Origin: Osedax fenrisi
Lineage: Eukaryota; Annelida; Polychaeta; Sabellida; Siboglinidae
Assembly: GCA_964019155.1 (NCBI GenBank)
Contig: OZ025240.1
Location: 82,153,090-82,217,089, forward strand
Length of the DNA stretch: 64,000 nt
Reading direction: 5' to 3'
Shown here one piece after another: positions 21,402 to 35,239 of this stretch. A program made the translations under genes and the position numbers. Position 1 is the first letter of the stretch, and every line of letters starts with the position of its first letter. Below the pieces are notes generated by a model. That model searched no databases. It worked only from the letters and a program-made list of their open reading frames with translations, and was not told where the DNA came from.

Positions 21402-23022
21402 GAATGCCAGACGTTTCGTACCAGGGTTTCGTATATCGGACGTTTCGTATAAGACGTTTCGTATAAAAATATCAGACGTTTCGTATAAGAATTCCAGACG
21501 TTTAGTATAAAAGACGTTTCGTACAGACGTTTCGTATAATAATTTCAGACGTTTCGTATAAGGAATTTATAAGTTTGTTATCTATTAAATAGTTAATAAT
21601 TAACTTTATAAATAATTGTATTTGTATTATAATATTTGTATATATATATTTATTGAAAGTAAAACAATATTATTATAAATTATGACTGTGAAATATTATA
21701 TTTATATTAATATTTATATCGGACGTTTCGTATACGAATTTCAGATATTGTGTTTAATATATATTTTAGTTATAATACAATTATATTATTATAGATGGAT
21801 CTGTAATAAGTAAACAACTTTAACAAATCGTTATATGATTTTATTTATAAAGATATAGCAAAGGGCTGTAGGTGTATCTTTAATATAATTTATACTAATA
21901 CATTTCACGAGATACAATTATACATCAAATATACAATAAATTAATTATACATTAAATATATACATCAAATAAACGAGTATACATCAAGTATACAATATAT
22001 AAATATACATCAGAAAGTTTGTTCATCAAATAATGGAACATTTTCTATTCATCATATAACAAATTTATTAACCTATGTGAATATATAAATATATATTTTT
22101 TATAAAATAATATTATTCACAAAATTATATAAATTCAAACTAATTTCACCAATAAGTATATTATATATATACTATTATAATAGTATAATACCCTTGTTAA
22201 TACTATATAGTGTATAGAATATACAGTGTATATATACCTACTATATATAGTATATAAATACTATTATTTGTATGTGGTATTAAGTAGAATATCAAATAAT
22301 GTATTTCCTTTATAGTGCCCGTATATATTCTCGATTCATACGTATGCGTATTTACGAATTTCATATATAAAATAATAGAACTCCTATAGGTAACTCATAT
22401 TAGTAATTTTATTTGTAAGGACTACATAGTCTAGTTAATTGCAATTTAAAATATATGGGCGTATACGATAATAATTGGTGGATAGTTCACAAAATCATAT
22501 AAAGAGTTGTTAAAGTTGTTAACTTATTACAGATCCATCTATATATCTATATCCTACTAATACAATTGTATTATAATTAACATATATAAATAAAGTAACG
22601 ATACCCAATAAGTTAATTATATATATATATCTATATTAAAATAAAATATTACAATATCCCAAGTATATATAGTAATTAAAAAAATCTAAATATATATTAA
22701 ACACAATATCTGAAATTCGTATACGAAACGTCAGATATAAATATTAATATAAATATAATATTTCACAGTCATAATTTATAATAATATTGTTTTACTTTCA
22801 ATAAATATATATATACAAATATTATAATACAAATACAATTATTTATAAAGTTTATTATTAACTATTTAATAGATAACAAACTTATAAATTCCTTATACGA
22901 AACGTCTGAAATTATTATACGAAACGTCTGTACGAAATGTCTTTTATACGAAACGTCTGGAATTCTTATACGAAACGTCTGATATTTTTATACGAAACGT
23001 CCGGTATACGAAACGTCTGTCA
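21402..23022. mobile_element. Foldback element with subrepeat-built arms
   Basis: The left arm (about 21402-21836) is mirrored by the right arm (about 22495-23022). The outer third of each arm is an irregular array of AGACGTTTCGTATAA-type units, at least seven per side. The inner part carries a shared AATTTCAGATATTGTGTTTA segment and GATGGATCTGTAATAAG. The loop of roughly 650 bases is non-coding. The arm structure is like foldback transposons, but the family is not identified. Confidence 0.85.
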
Positions 23023-23024
23023 CC

Positions 23025-24565
23025 CTTTTAAGAATTATATGTTATATATACTTATATAATTAACATAATATCATAATAATTATTATCTATAGAAGTATAA
23101 ACATATACATTTATATACATATTTGTTGGAAGGTTTTGGAAGAATTTAAAATTTTAAAATCTATAGATATACGAAATGTCTAGTATTCCATCCCATTATC
23201 GGTGAACAATAATTATGGGTTTTCATTATTATTATTTATGGGTTAATTATGTTGTTAGGGTTTAAATAATATAATAATTAACATTTAAATCAATAGATTT
23301 GTAATTTTTATTTTGTTAATATCTTGAAAGTATTTATTATATATACAATAACTTATATTTAATATATCAGTATTATCAAAATTAAACTATCATTATCGAT
23401 ATTGTATATGTTGTTAAGGATTAATTATTAATTTAATATTTAAATAAATAAATAATTTCGAATATATATAATTTAATAAATTAATATTATTCGTATTTAA
23501 GACATTATATATAAATTGATTATTAATAATCTAATTTACTATAAGGTGAATATTACTTATATATTGAAATAATATATATACCATAATAAAATAACTATAA
23601 ATATATAACAACTAAATATTATATTTAATATAGTTACTATAATAGTAAATTATATATACCGTATTTTAACAATAATTCTTTTAATGAATATTTATTATAA
23701 ACTTTATAATTATTATAATAATACATTTTATATACAATTATTAGCTGTATACGGACTAACAGCAATTTTATTTCACAAAAAAACCTAATTTTAATTTGAA
23801 ATGTATCATATAATTACTACTATCATAGTTACTATGATATACTATTATCAATAGACTATTGAATAGTTACTATTATTATAATAATTATAGTAGATTGTAT
23901 TCTTGTATTTATTTATTAAAATATATATTTTAACACACTTTAATATGATTATCATAATGATATTAGTAACTGTTGAATTAAATATGGATGAATATTATTC
24001 ATTGAATATATCAATTATTATAATTAATATATTATATAATTGATATATTATATAATTTATATATTATATAATTGATATATTATATATGATATTTTTAACC
24101 ATATTTAATATGATATGAATCATATCATATGATACTATTATATATGGCTAAAAATATTATATTGTTATTGAATATAATAGTAGAACAATGAAATATATAC
24201 ATAATATATACGATAAGCATTATTAATATCGAAATAATAGTAATTTAATTCATATACATGTTTAAATAAAATTGCCGTTAGTCCGTTACAACCATTTATT
24301 ATTTTTATAATTATTATAATAACATTTATTTTAGATATACATATTATATATATATATATATAAACTTAAAATACATATTATTAATATAATATTTAATATC
24401 ATATTAGTAATATAATACTACTATTTAATTAGTATATAATAATATGATAATATATTAAGTATCTTATTCAATAAGTTATTGTAGCAATAATTTGTACTAA
24501 ATATACAATTACTATAGTATTATTATAATAAGTACCGTAAGTTACTGTGTAACTGATTATCTATT
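23025..24565. other. AT-rich intergenic region
   Basis: No gene is seen. Local inverted repeats such as TATATAATTGATATATTATATAAT at 24000-24075 are AT-driven. A stray ATACGAAATGTCTAG unit near 23168 relates to the preceding foldback. Confidence 0.45.
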
Positions 24566-24640
24566 CAGGGCCGGCTTAAGCATACTATGTGACCCGTGAA
24601 AAAAACGTATGGGCCCAATAAGAATTTTATAACATATTAA
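24566..24640. mobile_element. Possible hAT-type terminus
   Basis: CAGGGCCGGCTTAAG followed by GGGCCCAATAAG resembles the CAGGG(C)CGG start of some hAT-derived repeats. The partner end was not found. Confidence 0.3.
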
Positions 24641-24729
24641 TAGGGTCATTCTAGCAATAACTAACATACCTATAGCTATTCAATATATAAAGTATGTATT
24701 ATTATTATATGTGTGATCACATACTAATA

Positions 24730-25265
24730 TAGTTAAATCTAAACTTTATTATGGATTATCAATTCTAAGAAAACAAAATAATATTTTACCCATCAATATT
24801 TTAAAGCTAATATATTATTCTGTATTTCATCTTATTTATTGCACCCATATATGGGGGAATAATTATGATGCAACATAAAAACATATAAGTATAGCTCAAA
24901 ATAAAGCTATAAGAATATTCTATCGTCAACAAAATAGAACAAATGTGGATAATATTTACAAAGAGCAACACATTTTAACTTTTATAGAAATGGTATTCTA
25001 TAACGCCTGTAAAATTATGTTTATGATTAAAAATTATCAAATTTCACCAACAATTATAAATTTAATTAAATTACAAGACTCTATAATATGCGCGATAATA
25101 ACAAATTAAAAATACCTTTAGTTAATACCAACGCAAAAAAAATTAATATAACCTATTATGGACCCATTTGCTGGAATAATATACCGATACATATAAAATC
25201 ATACAATAGTCAAACAACACTTAACTTTAAACTTAATTTTGTTCACAAATTTAATATTTAATATC
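24730..25265 (+). pseudogene. Decayed LINE reverse-transcriptase C-terminal fragment
   Basis: The plus-strand translation keeps INILKLIYYSVFHLIYC, THIWGNNY and QNKAIRIFY, a pattern of the region after the polymerase core in LINE reverse transcriptases (YYSLF-H-IWG, QKKAIRII). It has several stops and a frameshift toward the end. An (ATT)n-like tail follows at about 25333-25390. Confidence 0.75.
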
Positions 25266-25269
25266 ATGT

Positions 25270-26000
25270 AATCTCTAATCTCTGTTAAAAATTCATATCT
25301 TTTATAATATTTTGTAATATATGTACATAAGTATTATTATTATGCGCACTACTATTATTTAAATTATTATTATTATATTATTATTATTATTAACGTGTAT
25401 ATTCTATATAAATATCTTGTATTACACCATTTTTATTATTATATTTTTTTATTTCATAATTATTATTATATATTAAATATTTGATATTATTTATATAAGG
25501 ATATTCTTAATATAAGCTACGTATAGCTTCTAAATATCCTTCTGTATATTAATTCAATATTCAGTAAATAAAATATTCTATGTACAAATATTTAAAATAT
25601 TTAAACTTGGAGTTTTAAAACATAGTGTGTTTTCATTTATATTTATATGCGTGATATGAAGTAGGTCCTCTTTAAGATGAGTTTACTATATAGGGAATCT
25701 CCTTCACGCTATGGATGTAAATAGATATTAAGGTTCCCCCTTAAAATTATTGCAATATAATATTTTATAAGTAATAAATCAATTAATAAAAAACAAAAAT
25801 TATAATTAAAGTATAATTAAATATTTATTTTATTCGATTTATTCCCTACAAAAGAGTATTATATATTAAGTATTAAATTTCATAAGTAGCTTTGATTTTA
25901 AAGATAATTTATCCAGTCTTGAAAGTATTTTTAGATAATTTCATAGGAAATTATTTATTAGTTTCAATAAGGTTTAATTATTTGCATTTAAATACAGACC
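25270..26000. other. AT-rich stretch
   Basis: It may include the 3' untranslated tail of the preceding LINE. No other feature is recognised. Confidence 0.4.
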
Positions 26001-26004
26001 TGTA

Positions 26005-26986
26005 CAGTAGGGAAGCCCATTTTTGAAAGTTTTTCTCTCTCAGTTACAGTAGGTCATACATGTAATAATAAATATATTTGGAAAGTTTCATCACAAAATA
26101 TGTAATATTGGTAAAGCGAAGTGTACTTTAATGATCAAATATTTCATTTATTTTACAATGTAAATTTCTATAAATAGACATTTTTTCTTATGTATTTTAT
26201 ATATTTGTGCAAGTGCGCGTTGTCATAAAAATAAAATATTTGGCAAGTACGTGTATAAATATATTATAATATTAATAAAGTAAACAATTATTTAAAAATT
26301 AAAAATTAATTTAATTTAATTTAATTTTTTAATTAATGTAATTTATTCGATTATTTTTTTGATAAATTATTTTAATTAAGGATCAAACTTTGTTGTGAGC
26401 CTATAATTGATATTTACGAGGTATAATAAAAAAAAAATATTTAATTTTCTGACAACAAATTTTTTACGACTATTTTACCCCAAAATTAATTTGTTGTTAA
26501 AATGCTCAATAATAGTCATTTTTTGAATAAATATATGATATTTTTATAACAATACTTATAATGTTATATTCATATAATGATGATAGACATATATAATATA
26601 TATATATTTTTTTTTATTATTCCATTGCTAATTTTTTTTTTCAATTTAGAAAAAATTTAAAAATAAAATTAAAATTTCGTAGATCGATTTAATTATTAAA
26701 AAAAAATATTTTAAAATATTTTTTAAGGAAGTTGTTATATACTACATATGCAATTTTTACTTGTAAAAAAAATTTTCTTTCATATATCTGTAATTTAAAT
26801 TTTTTCATAAATTTTCAATGTAAATTCCTATCTATTTTTGAATATGGTTTCGTTTTCTAAATTTTTGTCATTTTTCGATTATTTTTTTTTATTATATATG
26901 TAATGATTAAAAGGAGTTATTCTGAGCGAGAGAGCAATTTTATATGAAGGGAACTAAAAAATTTACCAAAACGGGCTCTCCTACTG
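26005..26986. mobile_element. Non-autonomous Tc1-like element
   Basis: Inverted ends CAGTAGGGAAGCCCATTTT and its near-complement AAAACGGGCTCTCCTACTG bound 982 bases. TA lies at both flanks (26003-26004 and 26987-26988), and a CAGT start next to TA is the Tc1 pattern. No transposase frame is recognisable inside. Confidence 0.75.
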
Positions 26987-27190
26987 TACAGTGTACAGGT
27001 GTATTAGGATGAAAAATTCTACATTTTGATATACATCTAGCCCACTATATATTTTATATGTTCATATTTGGATAGTCTATTCCTATGAGTGTATATCAAT
27101 ATAGTATAATATATGTTTAATAATGAATTATCTAACCATTTATATGATATAATTAGTAATAACAATATGATTATCTATTTTATATACTTA

Positions 27191-30100
27191 CTAGCCGTAC
27201 CCGACCCGGCGTTGCTCGGTTTTTGAATATTTGCCTATTATCTATTATTTATTAATTATAGATATATTATATACCTATTCATGATTATGCATTGCTATAT
27301 ATACAATAAAATAAATGTTAGCTAAAATACAAACAAAATATAGAAAAATATTTAAAAAATTAGTGGAAATATATTAAAAAATGCAACAATATTACAAAAT
27401 ATGTTTTAAAAAATGTCTAAAACCCAAACTTAAACCCAAACCGTACCCAAACCGGCGTTGCTCGGATATTGATTGTTTGCCTATCTATTATTTATTAATT
27501 ATAGCTGTTCCTGATTCTTCATTGTTATATATACAATTAAATAAATGTTAGCTGAAATACAAACAAATGTAGAAAAATATTTTAATAATTAAAAAATTAG
27601 TAGAAAAATATTTCAAAAAATATATTAAAAAATACAATAAATATTTTGAATATTACAAAATATGTTTTAAAAAGATGTCGAAAACCCAAACCTAAACCCA
27701 AACCGTACCCGACCTGGCGTTGCTCGGTTTTTGATTTTTTGCCAATTATTATTTATTAATTATAGCTATTACTAATTCTAATAATATATAACAACTAATA
27801 TTTCAATTATTATAAAATATGTTTTAAAAAAATGTCTAAAACCAAAACCCACACCGTCCTGACACGGCGTTGCTAGGTTTTTGATTGTTTTCCTATCTAT
27901 TATTTATTAATTATAACAATTCCTGATTTTAAATTTTTTGCCTTACCCAACACGACGTTTCTCGGTTTTTAATTATTTGCCTATCAATTATTAATTATAG
28001 CTATTCCTAATTATGCATAGCTAATCTTTAATTTTTAGTCTTCTAACTAATATTTAATAAATCTAACTGTATCCGATGTATATCTAGCGTTGTTCTTTTT
28101 TAGATTTATTCGTAAAATATTTTGTAAAAATACAAAAAATAATTTAAAATATTATAAAATATATTTTTAAAAAGTGTCTAAAAATATTTTTTAAATATAA
28201 AAAATATTTCAACATATTAGTAGCCATACCCTACCCGGCGTTGCTAGGTTTTTGATTGTTTGACTATTTTTATTAATTATAGCTATTCCTGATTATTCTA
28301 AAATATATAATTGCTAAAAAATACAAAAAATATTTAAAATATTATAAAATATGTTTTAAAAAAATGTCGAAAACTCAAACCTAAACCCAAATCCAAACAG
28401 TATCCGACTCGATATTTATCGGTTTTTTATTATTTGCCTATTTATTATTTATTAATTAGAGCTATTTCTGATCCTACATTTCTAGTATATACAATTAAAT
28501 AAAGTTTATCTAAAATACAAACAAATGTGGAAACATATTTTTTTTAATATTTAAAAAATTAGTGACAAAATATTTCAAAAAATACAACAGATATTTCAAA
28601 TAATCCAAAATATGTTGAAAACCTGAACCCAAACAGTTCCAAATCGTCGTTGCTCGTTTTTTTATTATTTGTCTATCTATCATTTATTAATTATAACTAT
28701 TCCTTATTTGGAATTTCTTGCCGTACCCAACTTTGCTTTACTTGTTGTTTGATAGTTTACCTATCTATTATTTATTAATTATGGCTATTCAAAATTCTGC
28801 TTTTCATATACACTAACATAAATTGTTGCTAAAATTCAAACAAATTTATACAAATATTAATATCTCAAAAATTAGTGGAAAAATATTTCAAAAATATTTC
28901 ACAAAATATTTTTAAAAATACAACACATATTTCCAATATTACAAAATATTACTTAAAAAATGTCGAAAACTCAAACTGCACCCTGCATTGCTCGATTTTT
29001 GATTTTTGATTGTTGTTGCCCATTTATTATTTATTAATTATAGCTATTTCTGATTCTGTATTTCTGTATTGCTACAAAATATATTTTTTATAAATTTTCT
29101 ACAAATATTTTAAAAAGTATAATATTTATATCTTATAATATTTATATATTTATTATATAATTATAATATTTTAATTATATCTTAAAATAATAATATTTCA
29201 AAGATTAGTTGAAAAATATAAAAAAATATTTCAAAAAAATGTCCACAAAAATGTTTACAAATATTTCAAAAAAATGTTTTAAAATATTTGAAAAAAAAAT
29301 TTTTTAAATATTTCAAAAAATAGCCGTACCCGACCCGGCGTTGCTAGGTTTTGATTATTTTACTATATATTATATATTAATTATAGCTATTCCTGATTCT
29401 TAATTGATATATATAATAAAATAAATGTTAGCTGACATACAAAACAAAGTAGAAAACATTTTCAAATAATATGTTAAAAAATACAACAAATATTTCAAAT
29501 ATTAAAAAATATGTTTTAAAAACATGTCTAAAACCCAAACCTAAACCCAAACACAAACCGTACACTACCCTGCGTTGCTAGGTTTTTGATTATTTGCCTA
29601 TTAATTGTAGCTATTCCTGATTATACTTAGCTAATATTTAATTGTTTTCTTCTAACTAATATTTACTAATTCTAACTGTATCCGATGTAGACTCAGCGTT
29701 GTTCGTTTTTAAGATTATTTGTAAAATATTTGGTAAGATTACAAATAATAATTTAAAATATTACAAAATATATTTTTAAAAAGTGTCTAAAAATATTTTA
29801 AGAAATATAAAAAATATTTCAACATATTAGTAGCCATACCTGATTTTTAATGCCTATTAATTTTTTTTATTAATTATAGCTATTCCTGATTATTCTAAAA
29901 TATATAATTGCTAAAAATTGCAAAAAAATATATAAAATATTACAAAATATGTTTTAAAAACAAACCATACCCGACCCGGCATTTCTTGGTTTTTGTTTTT
30001 TTGCCTATCTATTATTTATTATTTATTAATTAGGGCAATTTCTGATTCTATATTTCTAGTATATACAATTAAATAAAGTTTATTTAAAATACAAACAAAT

Positions 30101-32009
30101 ATAGAAAAATATTGTTTATAATATTTCAAAAAATATTTTAAAAAATACAACAAATATTTCAAATATTACAAAATATGTTGAAAACCCAAACCCAAACCGT
30201 CCCAAAACGGCGTTGATCGGTTTTTAATTATATGCCTATCTATACTTTATTAATTATAACTATTCCTGATTTAGAATTGTTTGCCGAACCCAACCCGACG
30301 TTGCTCGTTTTTTTATTATTTGCCTATCAATTATTAATTATAGTTATTCCTAATTATGCATAGCTATTCTTTAATTGTTGTCTTCTAACTAATATTTAAT
30401 AAATCTAACTGTATCCGATGTAGATCTAGCGTTGTTCTTTTTAAGACTTATTCGTAAAATATTTTGTAAAAATACAAAAATACAAAAATACTTTAAAATA
30501 TTATAAAATATATTTTTAAAAAGTGTCTAAAAATATTTTTTAAATATAAAAAATATTTCAACATATTAGCAGTCATACCCTACCCGGCGTTGCTAGGTTT
30601 TTGATTGTTTGACTATTTATTTTTATTAATTATAGCTATTCCTGATTATTCTAAAATATATAATTGCTAACAAATACAAAAAATATTTAAAATATTACAA
30701 AATATGTTTTAAAAAAATGTCGAAAACTCAAACCTAAACCCAAATCCAAACAGTACTCGACTCGACATTTATCGGTTTTTGATTGTTTGCCTATTTATTA
30801 TTTATTAATTAGAGCTATTCCTGATCCTAGATTTCTAGTATATACAATTAAATAAAAGTAAACATATGTAGAAACATATTTTTTTTAATATTTAAAAAAT
30901 TAGATAACAAATATTTCAAAAAATACAACAGATATTTCAAATATTCCAAAATATGTTGAAAACCTAAACCCAAACAGTTCCAAATCGGCGTTGCTCGGTT
31001 TTTTATTATTTGCCTATCTATCATTTATTAATTATAACTATTCCTGATTTGGAATTTATTGCCGTACCCAACTTTGCTTTACTCGTTGTTTGATAGCTTA
31101 CCTATCTATTATTTATTATTTATGGCTATTCATGATTCTGCTTTTCATATACAATAACATAAATTGTTGCTAAAATTCAAACAAATTTATACAAATATTA
31201 ATATCTCAAAAATTAGTGGAAAAATATTTCAAAAATATTTCAAATAATATTTAAAAAAATACAACACATATTTCCAATATTACAAAATAGTACTTAATAA
31301 ATATCGAAAACCCAAACCGCACCCTGCGTTGATCGATTTTTGATTGTTTGCCTATCTATTATTTATTAATTATAGCTATTCCTGATTCTGTATTCCTAGT
31401 ATACAACAAATATTTCCAAATATTACAAAATATATTTTTTATAAATGTTCTACAAATATTTTAAAAAGTATATTATTATATCTTATAATATTTATATATT
31501 TATTATATAATTATAATATTTTAATTATATCTTAAAATAATAATATTTCAACGAATAGTTGAAAAATATAAAAAATTATTTCAAATAATATTTTTTAAAA
31601 TACAAAAAATATAAATAATATTACAAAATATATTTTAAAAAAATTTCAAAAAAATGTTTAAAAATATTTAAAAAAAACTTCAAAAATATTTCAAAAAATG
31701 TCAAAAATATTTCAAAAATATTTCAAAAAATTTCCAAAATTTCCAAAAATTTCAAAAAAAAATCAAAAAAAATTCAAAAAAATAGTTCGAAAAAATGTAA
31801 AAAAAATATTTCAAAAATGCGACGCCGAAGATTTTGGACGACAAAAAATCATTTTAATGGCAAAAAGTCAATTTTTCAGGTTTTTCTGGGGTACGCGGTA
31901 TAAAATTCAAAAAATTTTCCGGACCAAGACCATACTGTTGCAAATTTATTAAGATCGGGTATAAAATATTTTCGCGACGTACCCCGGTTCTCGAGTTACC
32001 TCACCAGAT

Positions 32010-32030
<21 letters not shown>
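27191..32030 (+). repeat. 4.8-kb composite repeat of a CCCGACCCGGCGTTGCTCGG family
   Basis: At least 18 degenerate copies of the motif CCGTACCCGACCCGGCGTTG occur between 27196 and 31330. They are separated by blocks such as TTATTAATTATAGCTATTCC and AAATATTTCAAAAAATA, plus AAACCCAAACCCAAACC tails. A higher-order duplication is visible: about 27.84-29.23 kb reappears at 30.19-31.59 kb, offset about 2345 bases. The block ends in a GC-richer tail (31818-31998, GGACCAAGACCATACTG, GGTTCTCGAGTTACC) and (CA)n(TA)n. The motif and tail resemble a widely dispersed invertebrate repeat with an ACTAGC-NGTACCCG start, but I cannot name it. Confidence 0.8.
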
Positions 32031-32039
<9 letters not shown>

Positions 32040-32052
<13 letters not shown>

Positions 32053-33665
32053 TAGACTTTATTTTATATAATAGATAAATTAAATTGTCAAATATTGTTA
32101 GAAATTAGTTATTTTGAACTTCTTATATGGTGTAAATTCCATATTTGATCATTTGATATCATTATACTATTTTTTTGTAATTTGTTTTCTTTGTATAATC
32201 CAATCATCTCATTATATTCTTTTTTTTTTCTGGCCAACATTTTTAGTACCGCTATTATCTGAATTGAAGTGAATTGCTACAATTTTCTTATCAACTTTAT
32301 TCTACAAAGTAATTAGCTCTACGTTTTTCATAATATTAAAGTCTCAAATTTTTGCATTTTATTGAATGAATACGTTGAATCTATTAATTTAATTTACGTA
32401 ATGTTTTTAACATATATAATATTAGATATAACTTATGTAATTATAGGAAATCCACAAGCTAGTGCATTAATAGCAGCTGCTTGTGATGACCATCTTATAT
32501 TCGAAAATGCTTTTAATAAAACATATTATATACTTTCTTTAATTTAGATGTAAATATATTCTATATTTAGGTGGGCTAAATAAATTATATTGTTTTCGTA
32601 TGAAAGAAAATAATGTTTCTATAATTTTTGATGAATCAATGGTATTTTTCCCAAATAGATTTAACTAATGCGCAGCGTAGGGGATCCATATTGCCTATAA
32701 ACTATATTTTAGTATGATATCTTGTAATTCATTGAATCTTCTAGACATATTTCTGGTATTATCATAACTTCGAGCCATATTTTTATATTTATATTATTAT
32801 TTAAAAAAATTCTAATAAATAATTAGCTAAATATTGACTAATGTGATAATGAATCTCTACATACGTCAATACAATTTAATAATCATGTCTTACTTGGTAT
32901 ATATGATGATGATTGTTGACTGATCAATACGTGATAGGACATATATCTGGAGTTGAGTCCACTGATATACTATAATATTTTGAATTTTATATTTCTTCAA
33001 TTATTTAGTTTTCACCTGTTCTCATTCTAATATTGCCATTGTGGGTATTTATATGTAAATAGTTAGATAGATGAGTGAGATACCAATTTAAACATTCATT
33101 TGTAATTAATTGTTGGCTAATTGCAAAAATGCCTTTAATATTATATTTAGATTATATATATATATATATTTACAAATTGTATCTGTTTCAATATAATATT
33201 TTTCTGTCGAAAAAGAAATTTTTTTTTTTTACTGAATTTCATTAATAGTCATTACAAAATAACTATAAAGCAGAATACTCCTATAGGAGTATTAAGTATA
33301 CTTAATACACTATGAGAAAATGAATATTATGTTATACACGTTAGTGTAGATTAAGAAAAATAATTTTGAAAATATCTATAAAGTAAAATTAATTAGAATT
33401 AGTTTTAATTACTATTATACATCTATATAAAATATCGTTTTTTCGTACTATATAAATAATATAATTCTTTAACAATGTCAGAAATTATTGTTAAAATATA
33501 TTTGAATAATATTTAATTTAATAAAAAAAAACGTATAAACATATATTTTTTTACATTTAATCTATAGTGATTAAGATTCCCTTACTACATTTCTCTAGTA
33601 TCATTTATAAATAAATTATCTGACAAGGTATATGTGGTATATACTACATGATATATTAAATATAT
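32040..33665. other. AT-rich stretch, no confident gene
   Basis: A short frame at 32451-32547 (GNPQASALIAAACDDHLIF...) begins after a possible acceptor TTATAG but has no recognisable family or matching exon. Nothing else is seen. Confidence 0.4.
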
Positions 33666-33672
33666 ACTACTT

Positions 33673-35238
33673 ACAGGGTTGTTAGATTTTTTGGTTTTTT
33701 TGTGAAGTATATTGGTTTTTTGATTAATTAAATAATTATTATTAATAAATTGTTATATTAAATGTTATTTGTAATAAATACTTTAAAAATTATATGATTA
33801 TTATTAGATATTTCGTGTATATAATATTAAAAAGTATTGTAGTATAATTTATACAAGGATTCAGTAAATTCTATCCAAATTATATTTTTCTTTCGACCAG
33901 GCTTGTTTATTAAATGAATACATTTATATAATACATATAACCTAAACAATTATTAATAATATTGATAGTGTTGTTGATTTTGTTGTTTATGGTTGTTTTT
34001 GTTTTTTACTGTTTTTTTTTGATTTTTTTGTTTTTTAAAAACGATAAAAACCAACAACACTGCTTTATATAATTTAAAATTATAAGGTATAATTTATATA
34101 ATATACATAATATATATTATTATTATTAATATTGATACTAATTTTAAATGATATAATATTAAAATTAATATATGTTATCTCTCGTGTAAAATATGTTATT
34201 CACGGAGAATGATAGTTCTCGTCAGGTTGTATTTAATTATAGGAAGAACACATATATGTTTAGGATCCCTATATAAGGTTTATTTAATTTATTTAAATAA
34301 CGGAAAGTAAAATAGTATGATCAACTATGTCAAGGGTTCTAGTGTAATCACTCTCATTTGTGTAGTGACCCAATTGCTTTTATAGCAAGAAACAAATGCA
34401 CTCCAAAACAAGAATTATACCTTTTGTGGATTTTGTATTTGAATTAGATCGATTTAAGGTTAATGTTTAAAATAACAGCCTTCTAACAATGGCATTGATA
34501 TAAAGAAAGTATTTCTTGGTTAATGGTTAAATTAATGGCATATAAATACATTTATGTCAAATTGACATTGTCAATATACATTTCTATAGAGATAGTTGAC
34601 AATAGCAAGTTCATGGAATAAACCAGAGTTTTGGAAATTTAATAATGTATGTATATATGTGTATATATATACATATAATATATATATTAAGGTATATGAT
34701 ACCAACGAGTATACAATACTTTGTGCTATCATATATAATAATACGAATATATATATTTTAGTTAATTCAGTTATAAACCACGCCAACTATTTACAATTAC
34801 AAAACATTATATCAAATATTCCACCTCACATTCATACTACGTAGTTACCATACTACATATATATATCAATAATTTTATATACAAAAATTAAAAAAAACCA
34901 AATAAACTATGGTTTTTTTGATCAAAAAAACCATAAAAAAAAACCGAACAACCCTGACATGGATTCAGTAAATTCTATCCAAATTATATTTTTCTTTCGG
35001 CCAGGCTTGTTTATTAAATGAATTTTTAAAAATTGATAAAAACCAATATCACTGCCTTATATAATTTAAAATTATAAGGTATAATTTATATAATATACAT
35101 AATATATACTATTATTATTAATAGTGATACTAATTTTAAATGATATAATATTGAAATTAATATATGTATCAATAATTTTATATTCAAAATCAAAAAAACA
35201 AAAAAAACCATTAAAAAAACCGAACAATCCTGAACTAA
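33673..35238. mobile_element. Nested hAT-like repeats with CAGGGTTGTT ends
   Basis: CAGGGTTGTTAGATTTTTTG at 33676 is inverted at 34934-34955 (CCGAACAACCCTG) and again at 35219-35234. A segment beginning GGATTCAGTAAATTCTATCC occurs twice in direct orientation (33858 and 34964), each followed by a TAAGGTATAATTTATATAAT block. In the first copy only, a small element with AGTGTTGTTG...CAACAACACTG ends (about 33968-34062) interrupts it. No transposase is present. Confidence 0.65.
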
Positions 35239-35239
35239 A

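Noticed and set aside
21402..21560. CRISPR-like spaced repeats (ACGTTTCGTAT units)
   Set aside because: Units are too short, spacers are irregular and the array is mirrored in the other arm; the genome is eukaryotic.
31698..31952. 84-codon frame rich in FQKYFKKF
   Set aside because: It is a translation of the AAATATTTC tandem tract and the repeat's 3' tail, not a protein gene.
32432..32547. Possible exon GNPQASALIAAACDDHLIF
   Set aside because: It has a plausible acceptor but no matching family, no partner exon and AT-rich codons; not supported enough to call.
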